From: Candidatus Omnitrophota bacterium
GTDB lineage: Bacteria > Omnitrophota > Koll11 > Gygaellales > JAQTUY01
Assembly (NCBI GenBank): GCA_028707105.1
Contig: JAQTUY010000033.1
Span: forward strand, 2,417-14,331
DNA: 11,915 nucleotides
Direction of reading: 5' to 3'
The notes beneath the pieces were generated by a model. It did not search any database, was not told the DNA's origin, and saw nothing but the letters and a program-made list of their open reading frames with translations. Position numbers and translations under genes: made by a program. Shown here in pieces: positions 9,801 through 11,915 of the stretch. The first letter of the stretch is position 1. Each line of letters starts with the position of its first letter.

Positions 9801-11915
9801 GCAGGTCCTTGACGTTGAAATAATAGGAGAAGTCAAAAACATCGTTCCCGGAAGCATCTTTCTTGATTGCCATCTCCAGGGCCATCTCGCCGTTCTTATT
9901 AAACCATTGGCGACTGGTATACAAGGCTTCGGAGTTGTGGTTATAATAGCTGACTTCCTTGATGGAATAATACTGCTCGGCCACTCCGGGCAGATACGGA
10001 TTTTCCATCACTCCGGCCGAGTGCTTTTTGCTAACGACCACCGGCGTATTCGATTGTCTAAATCCCATCTTTCCATCGCGCCCGATCAGGGTCGAATGGA
10101 AAGCCAGGTCAAAGGTCTTGCTTAATTCCTCATCGCCATACTTGTCATAGGTGATGTCGGTGCGCAGCTGGCTGTACTCATCCAGCCTGCTGACGACCTG
10201 ATCGCGATAATACTGCTCGCTATACTTGCCCTTGACTATACTGCTGAAATCTTCGTAATTCGACCAGTCCTTCCTCTGCGCTTCCACGCCGACTATCTTG
10301 TCTGCGCCGTTAATCTTAACAATAAACCAGCCCTTAGTCTCGGACTCGCTCCTCAGCTCGCCCCTGTTCTCAGGCTGAGCGGCATCGTATATATAGGTCC
10401 TGCTGGCGCTGGACCTGGCATGCCTTGACCATTCCTGGGTCCTGTCATATTCGAATTCAGTGACTTCCTGTCTGATAAATCCGCCTTTAACGTTATCGAA
10501 ATAGCCGCTGTACTTCTTCTCCAACAAGCCGGCGCCGTCCTTGACTTCCTGGGAGCAATAGGTATAATTTTTACCGCTCTTTCTCTCATCGTTTATCTGG
10601 TAGACCAGATGATAGCCCTTCTGGTCCACATACGAAGCTACAGGGCTAGAAGTGGTTAAAAGCTCTTCTTTACCGGTCTTGGAATCGACTAAATACGTCC
10701 TGACCTTATCCGCTATGCCGTATCTGCCGTATTCGCTGCCGTAGAAGAACCGGCTTATCTTCTTGCCGTCCGGGACTATCTGGAATTCCCCGGCGTTATC
10801 GCCTAAAACCATCATATCATTGTCTACGATCATCCCCTTGGGTAAGCCGGTGGATAACTCATAGATCACGGTCTCTTTTCTGTCAAACCTGTCCCTGCTG
10901 CCGATGAAATAGCTCTTCTCTTCGGTGAGCTCGTCGTTCTCCTTGCTGTATCCGACGGTCCTGGCAATAAAATCAAGCTCACCTTTCTTGGGAGCCTCGC
11001 GGGTACCTAAATTGATCCAGCCTATGGTGCCTTTTCTGACTTTGCCAAAGTGAAAATCTTCCTTGTAGGAGATCGCGGTAATACCCTTATCAGTGAACAC
11101 CTTGATGACCCTGCCGAACGGATCAAAGGTCATATTCTCTATATAGCGCAGCTTGCTTTCGGCGCCTTCGTAGTACGATATAGTCTTGTTCAGCTTCAGT
11201 TCTTTCGCGGCAGACTTTTCATTATAAGAAAGGGTTTCGGAAGCGGAATATATCGGCCCTTTCTTCGGGTTGCGGCGGTCGCCGGATAAGTTCACGTAGG
11301 TCTGGCTGCTCTTCTCGATGCCGTTCTCATCATACACAAAGCCTTCGGTTATCAACCTGTCGGTGACCTCTCTGGTTATCCTGGTCAAACCGTTTTCCAG
11401 AGACATGTAGGTGATCACCGACTTCATACCGGTGGTAGTATCTATCTTCTCCCTGGTCAGGCCGTCGCGCGGGAAATTGATAACTACCGTGAAATTCCTG
11501 TTATTATAAGTTACCTTATATCTCCAGCTGGCGAACTCTATCTCTTTAGCCAGCTTCATGGACAGTTGGTCAACCCGGTCAAGTTCTTTCAAGATAGGCT
11601 CGGTCCCGGACAGCAGCTTCTTTTCGCCGGTCTCGTTATCGATGTACATTACGCCGGCGTTCATCCATCCCTTAAATGAAGCGTATTTCTCCATATCTTT
11701 CTTAACATCTATCTTACCCTGTTCATAAGCTAAACGGCCGGGTATCAGGACTTCTCCCTTTTTCCAATTCTTATAATAAGGAAGCGGGGAAACCCTGTTC
11801 TTATCCATGGGGTGATCTCCGATCCTGGCTATATCACCCTTCTTCAGGATCTCCATAAAGTACGCTTCAGTCGGATATTTCGTCCCGATACCGTCGCCAA
11901 GCACTTCATCATGGG
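1..11915 (-). CDS. Giant multidomain membrane glycan-synthesis protein (partial at both ends)
   Basis: Seen: triplets taken from base 1 contain no TTA, CTA or TCA, so the minus strand reads through 3,971 codons with neither a start nor a stop in the window. The translation is coherent throughout. In order it holds a beta-rich Tyr-Asp-like region, a carbohydrate-binding-like jelly roll, a six-hairpin glycosidase-like domain, a transmembrane helix, a helical region, a GT48-like glucan synthase core between two membrane-helix clusters, a coiled-coil-like stretch, a zincin-like domain and a UDPGP-type nucleotidyltransferase. Inferred role: synthesis of a nucleotide sugar, its polymerisation at the inner membrane, and handling of the glucan outside. 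The true start lies upstream of base 11915 and the stop beyond base 1. Length alone far exceeds FKS1 or callose synthase, which are about 1,900 residues. No operon partner or regulatory signal is visible. Best guess for host is Omnitrophota. The single frame is near certain; the functional model is moderately supported. Confidence 0.95.
800..1540 (-). other. Protein domain: small zincin-like alpha/beta module, function unknown
   Basis: Residues about 3459-3704. A helix (AENFVSLAGEYQARLKEIIGFA) is followed by strands VNLVIEP and TIWYVPASNTIHIQIILL, then a helix with FVGHHDLIAHANCGLTDDG (bases 1123-1173). This strand-then-helix order is that of zinc metallopeptidases, in which the helix carries HExxH. 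Here the corresponding stretch is HHDLIAH, which breaks the HExxH spacing, so it is either a degenerate zincin or an unrelated fold. It leads through the helical stretch FAATRSIEVGLGNKYWDG and a charged helix (VTTAAEEEGARLERLAML) straight into the nucleotidyltransferase and may be its N-terminal adaptor. I do not assign a function. Confidence 0.35.
1901..1977 (-). repeat. Direct repeat copy 2 (protein order) of about 77 bp
   Basis: This copy encodes PDETKEIAAKVIADLNADM and what follows (SAL). It matches the copy at 2075-2151 with about seven mismatches in 77 bases, at an offset of exactly 174 bases (58 codons), so the frame is kept. Most mismatches are at the edges or at third codon positions. 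Confidence 0.9.
2075..2151 (-). repeat. Direct repeat copy 1 (protein order) of about 77 bp
   Basis: This copy encodes PNETKEIAAKVIADLNADM and what follows (SVL). It is the partner of the copy at 1901-1977, 174 bases away. The near identity of the DNA, and not only of the protein, indicates a recent duplication or gene conversion inside the helical region. Confidence 0.9.
2735..3825 (-). other. Second membrane cluster (nine or ten helices), GT48-like channel region
   Basis: Residues about 2697-3060. Hydrophobic segments: LTTMSIWAVVCTMLLPFIAM, LLSGAFAFVIFGLLH, VPMRMGVIFLFVLQIAMF, YMAPFLATCVALSFLMFSF, AVAGIIAASMLACGGLYI, PLAILIAVGFAWAFG, AFWLSFVLLLNFIFI, YFVIARNVILGAIGLVALYV, and VPLLLALPIIPAVIF followed by VAVLNIAAFAI. 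A cytoplasmic loop carries RGKGLWEGIGHLAKITFK (bases 3601-3654) and GMTRGTTTLFVTSPGR (3493-3543). In position and pattern these recall the GT48 phrases 'eRGvWkaxxRffrhl' and 'GGARYxsTGRGFaxxripF', between the same helices. In FKS1 this cluster forms the glucan exit path. An even helix count would return the chain to the cytoplasm, as the downstream nucleotidyltransferase needs. I cannot settle nine against ten by eye. Confidence 0.7.
3840..5215 (-). other. Protein domain: GT48-like 1,3-beta-glucan synthase core
   Basis: Residues about 2234-2692. I recall several conserved GT48 (FKS1/callose synthase) signatures and find variants of them in the same order. MPNVALLHPLVNE (bases 5173-5211) matches the 'MPxFtVLiPhYsE' entry. 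SLLEFLRESYYDSYKEFV (4867-4920) matches 'tLLEYLkqlhpvEWdcFv'. WANEYEPTVMPTIM followed by VYIRA (4606-4668) matches 'WaSLRsQTLyRTisGfMnYsrA'. RKVFLVV matches 'RKFkFLV'. DMSNKDYNSMTKTAALAEQ matches 'DmNQDNYxEEAlKmRnlLeE'. GHYGWH (4129-4146) matches 'HYGHPD', and ISEDL (4060-4074) matches 'LSEDI'. YLRLTKQREV matches 'YiQVGKGRDv'. Each match is partial, so this is a remote homologue. Members of the family join UDP-glucose units into a beta-1,3-linked chain. Losses at HPD and GRD (here WHC and QRE) leave activity uncertain. A GT2 synthase is the alternative. Confidence 0.6.
5300..5700 (-). other. First membrane cluster (four helices)
   Basis: Residues about 2072-2205. Four hydrophobic segments are readable: LWALGFSAGLFNIAWSWIF, VEMIAFTLLHILYAGI, IGLWIAWNTIIFSAGKAFFL and LFVVPFSFIFLYGMIKLGNW. 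A polar loop containing FEKDINGKPILFGTKEK separates the second and third. An even number of crossings keeps the following domain on the cytoplasmic side. The cluster lies just before the GT48-like core, where 1,3-beta-glucan synthases have their N-terminal membrane helices. Confidence 0.8.
5710..7110 (-). other. Protein region: long helical cytoplasmic segment, unrecognised
   Basis: Residues about 1602-2068. The sequence is mainly amphipathic helix, for example ENLIESTVDTYISRKF, EKLEEAIRAALDKFEVD, ALKEELANAEAIISRWQDF and NREIIEAVFKNDQAIASL. A short beta section (RTITLNADFTFCNVVLID) lies near residue 1720. It lies between the lone transmembrane helix and the first membrane cluster and should be cytoplasmic. 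FKS1 and callose synthases also carry a large, poorly conserved cytoplasmic region before their first membrane cluster, so this may be its counterpart, but I see no motif proving it. Confidence 0.4.
7117..7179 (-). other. Single transmembrane helix with basic cytoplasmic flank
   Basis: Residues 1579-1599 form an uninterrupted stretch of Val, Ala, Leu, Ile, Gly and Phe (VIAGVLAAVIAGIFAAA at its core). It is followed at once by RSIRSRGAKNAVRR. By the positive-inside rule the N-terminal side, with the glycosidase and binding modules, is outside, and the C-terminal side is in the cytoplasm. This orients the whole protein and puts the later synthase domain on the side where UDP-sugars are present. 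Confidence 0.85.
7230..8535 (-). other. Protein domain: six-hairpin (alpha/alpha)6 glycosidase-like
   Basis: Residues about 1127-1562. Diagnostic phrases of six-hairpin toroids occur in order: SFTFDNAMLIPQLVLTGD (Asp1148, candidate acid), a 'GLFYQSYDIRTGKP' turn, RTGSNSFYIMEGINYYLLTGD (a variant of the common 'RTGxNaWxxxAllyYyxlTGD'), GNGGF, then SAEENIDAVEGVL at bases 8068-8106 (a variant of 'STExNIDAYaxf', Glu1272 or Glu1273 as candidate base). Later helices include EQSYYLIQVGWVMKGWHE and FSASMSNLRNS. Known families with these phrases hydrolyse or modify beta-linked polysaccharides. With the binding module before it and a membrane helix after it, the domain should face the periplasm or cell exterior, and may trim or remodel the glucan. 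The exact family and activity are not assigned; it lacks the features I would expect of GH94. Confidence 0.65.
8536..9345 (-). other. Protein region: beta linker leading into the glycosidase-like domain
   Basis: Residues about 857-1126. The first half is beta-rich, with phrases such as FEYTYDSEKG, VVRLYYDKGG and LYAIEEKYPF. The second half turns helical around YNNFIDLLPRLL and VSEILKDISIIPEALLNRV. Many bacterial (alpha/alpha)6 glycosidases and GH94-type phosphorylases carry a beta sandwich before the toroid, so this may be that N-terminal sandwich plus linker helix. DLDGNG-like loops appear (GELDGNGK), which could bind a metal ion, but this is weak. It has no recognised catalytic motif of its own. 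Confidence 0.4.
9346..9870 (-). other. Protein domain: carbohydrate-binding-like jelly roll
   Basis: Residues about 682-856. The pattern is that of galactose-binding-fold and CBM11/CIA30-like modules: a strand opening with DISRYEFLYFLLK (bases 9682-9720), then DYNVVVKDNRGKAV, then a long variable loop, then LDISNIKSISLVYK, and a closing strand FQVSEMKFLG. In such modules the phrases 'D-s-x-Y-x-x-l-x-f', 'v-x-l-k-D-x-x-G' and 'dlsnIxsIsf' mark the paired strands of the sandwich. It sits directly before the glycosidase-like domain, as accessory binding modules commonly do, and would hold a glycan near that domain. Which sugar it binds, if any, cannot be read from the sequence. The fold assignment is from pattern recognition only. 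Confidence 0.6.
9871..11913 (-). other. Protein region: beta-rich Tyr-Asp-like repeat segment
   Basis: Residues 1-681 of the visible chain. The segment is rich in Tyr, Lys, Asp and Gly, with many short strands joined by turns such as VYDENGIE, ITYDKYGDE, FDPFGRV and YIDNETGE. This is the look of Tyr-Asp (YD/RHS-like) wrapped-sheet or propeller-like repeats, but the period is irregular and I could not define a clean repeat unit. It has no membrane segment and only one cysteine that I noticed (in NYTYCSQEV). Being on the same side of the first transmembrane helix as the glycosidase-like domain, it is probably outside the cytoplasm. It may be a scaffold, a surface-binding region or part of an extended fibre that continues upstream of the window. 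No enzyme motif was recognised. Confidence 0.5.

Noticed and set aside
1..11915. Several adjacent genes, or mobile elements and CRISPR arrays
   Set aside because: There is no stop codon to end any gene, no inverted terminal repeats or transposase motifs, and no regularly spaced repeat array; the only clear direct repeat is the two-copy one at 1901-2151.

Overview
The whole window is the inside of one giant gene on the minus strand. Read as triplets from base 1, the complementary strand has no stop codon across 3,971 consecutive codons (bases 1-11913), and the frame is still open at both edges. There is no intergenic space, RNA gene, promoter, ribosome binding site or terminator. All open frames on the plus strand and in the other minus frames are shadows of this gene. 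Residue numbers below count from the upstream edge of the window (residue 1 = bases 11911-11913); the true N- and C-termini lie outside.

Layout in protein order (high to low coordinates): (1) about 680 residues of beta-rich sequence with loose Tyr-Asp style repeats; (2) a jelly-roll, carbohydrate-binding-like module; (3) a beta linker followed by an (alpha/alpha)6 six-hairpin glycosidase-like toroid; (4) one transmembrane helix with a basic flank; (5) a long, mostly helical region that I do not recognise; (6) four membrane helices; (7) a soluble domain that by motif order resembles GT48, the 1,3-beta-glucan synthase family (fungal FKS1, plant callose synthase); (8) nine or ten membrane helices; (9) a helical, coiled-coil-like region with an internal duplication; (10) a small zincin-like alpha/beta domain of unknown function; (11) the start of a UDPGP-family nucleotidyltransferase (UDP-glucose/UDP-sugar pyrophosphorylase type), cut by the window edge.

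Working model (inference): the protein is a cell-envelope glucan assembly line in one chain. The C-terminal nucleotidyltransferase would make UDP-sugar in the cytoplasm. The GT48-like domain, held between two membrane clusters, would polymerise it and pass it across the membrane. The N-terminal carbohydrate-binding and glycosidase-like domains, outside the membrane, would bind, trim or modify the product. GT48 enzymes are known mainly from eukaryotes, so a bacterial GT48-like domain fused to its own donor-forming enzyme would be a notable system.

Organism: the giant single-frame gene, mixed carbohydrate-active domains, roughly balanced base composition and heavy AGG/ATA codon use suggest an uncultivated bacterium, most likely Candidatus Omnitrophota (OP3), a phylum known for giant genes. 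This rests on general resemblance, not on a marker gene.
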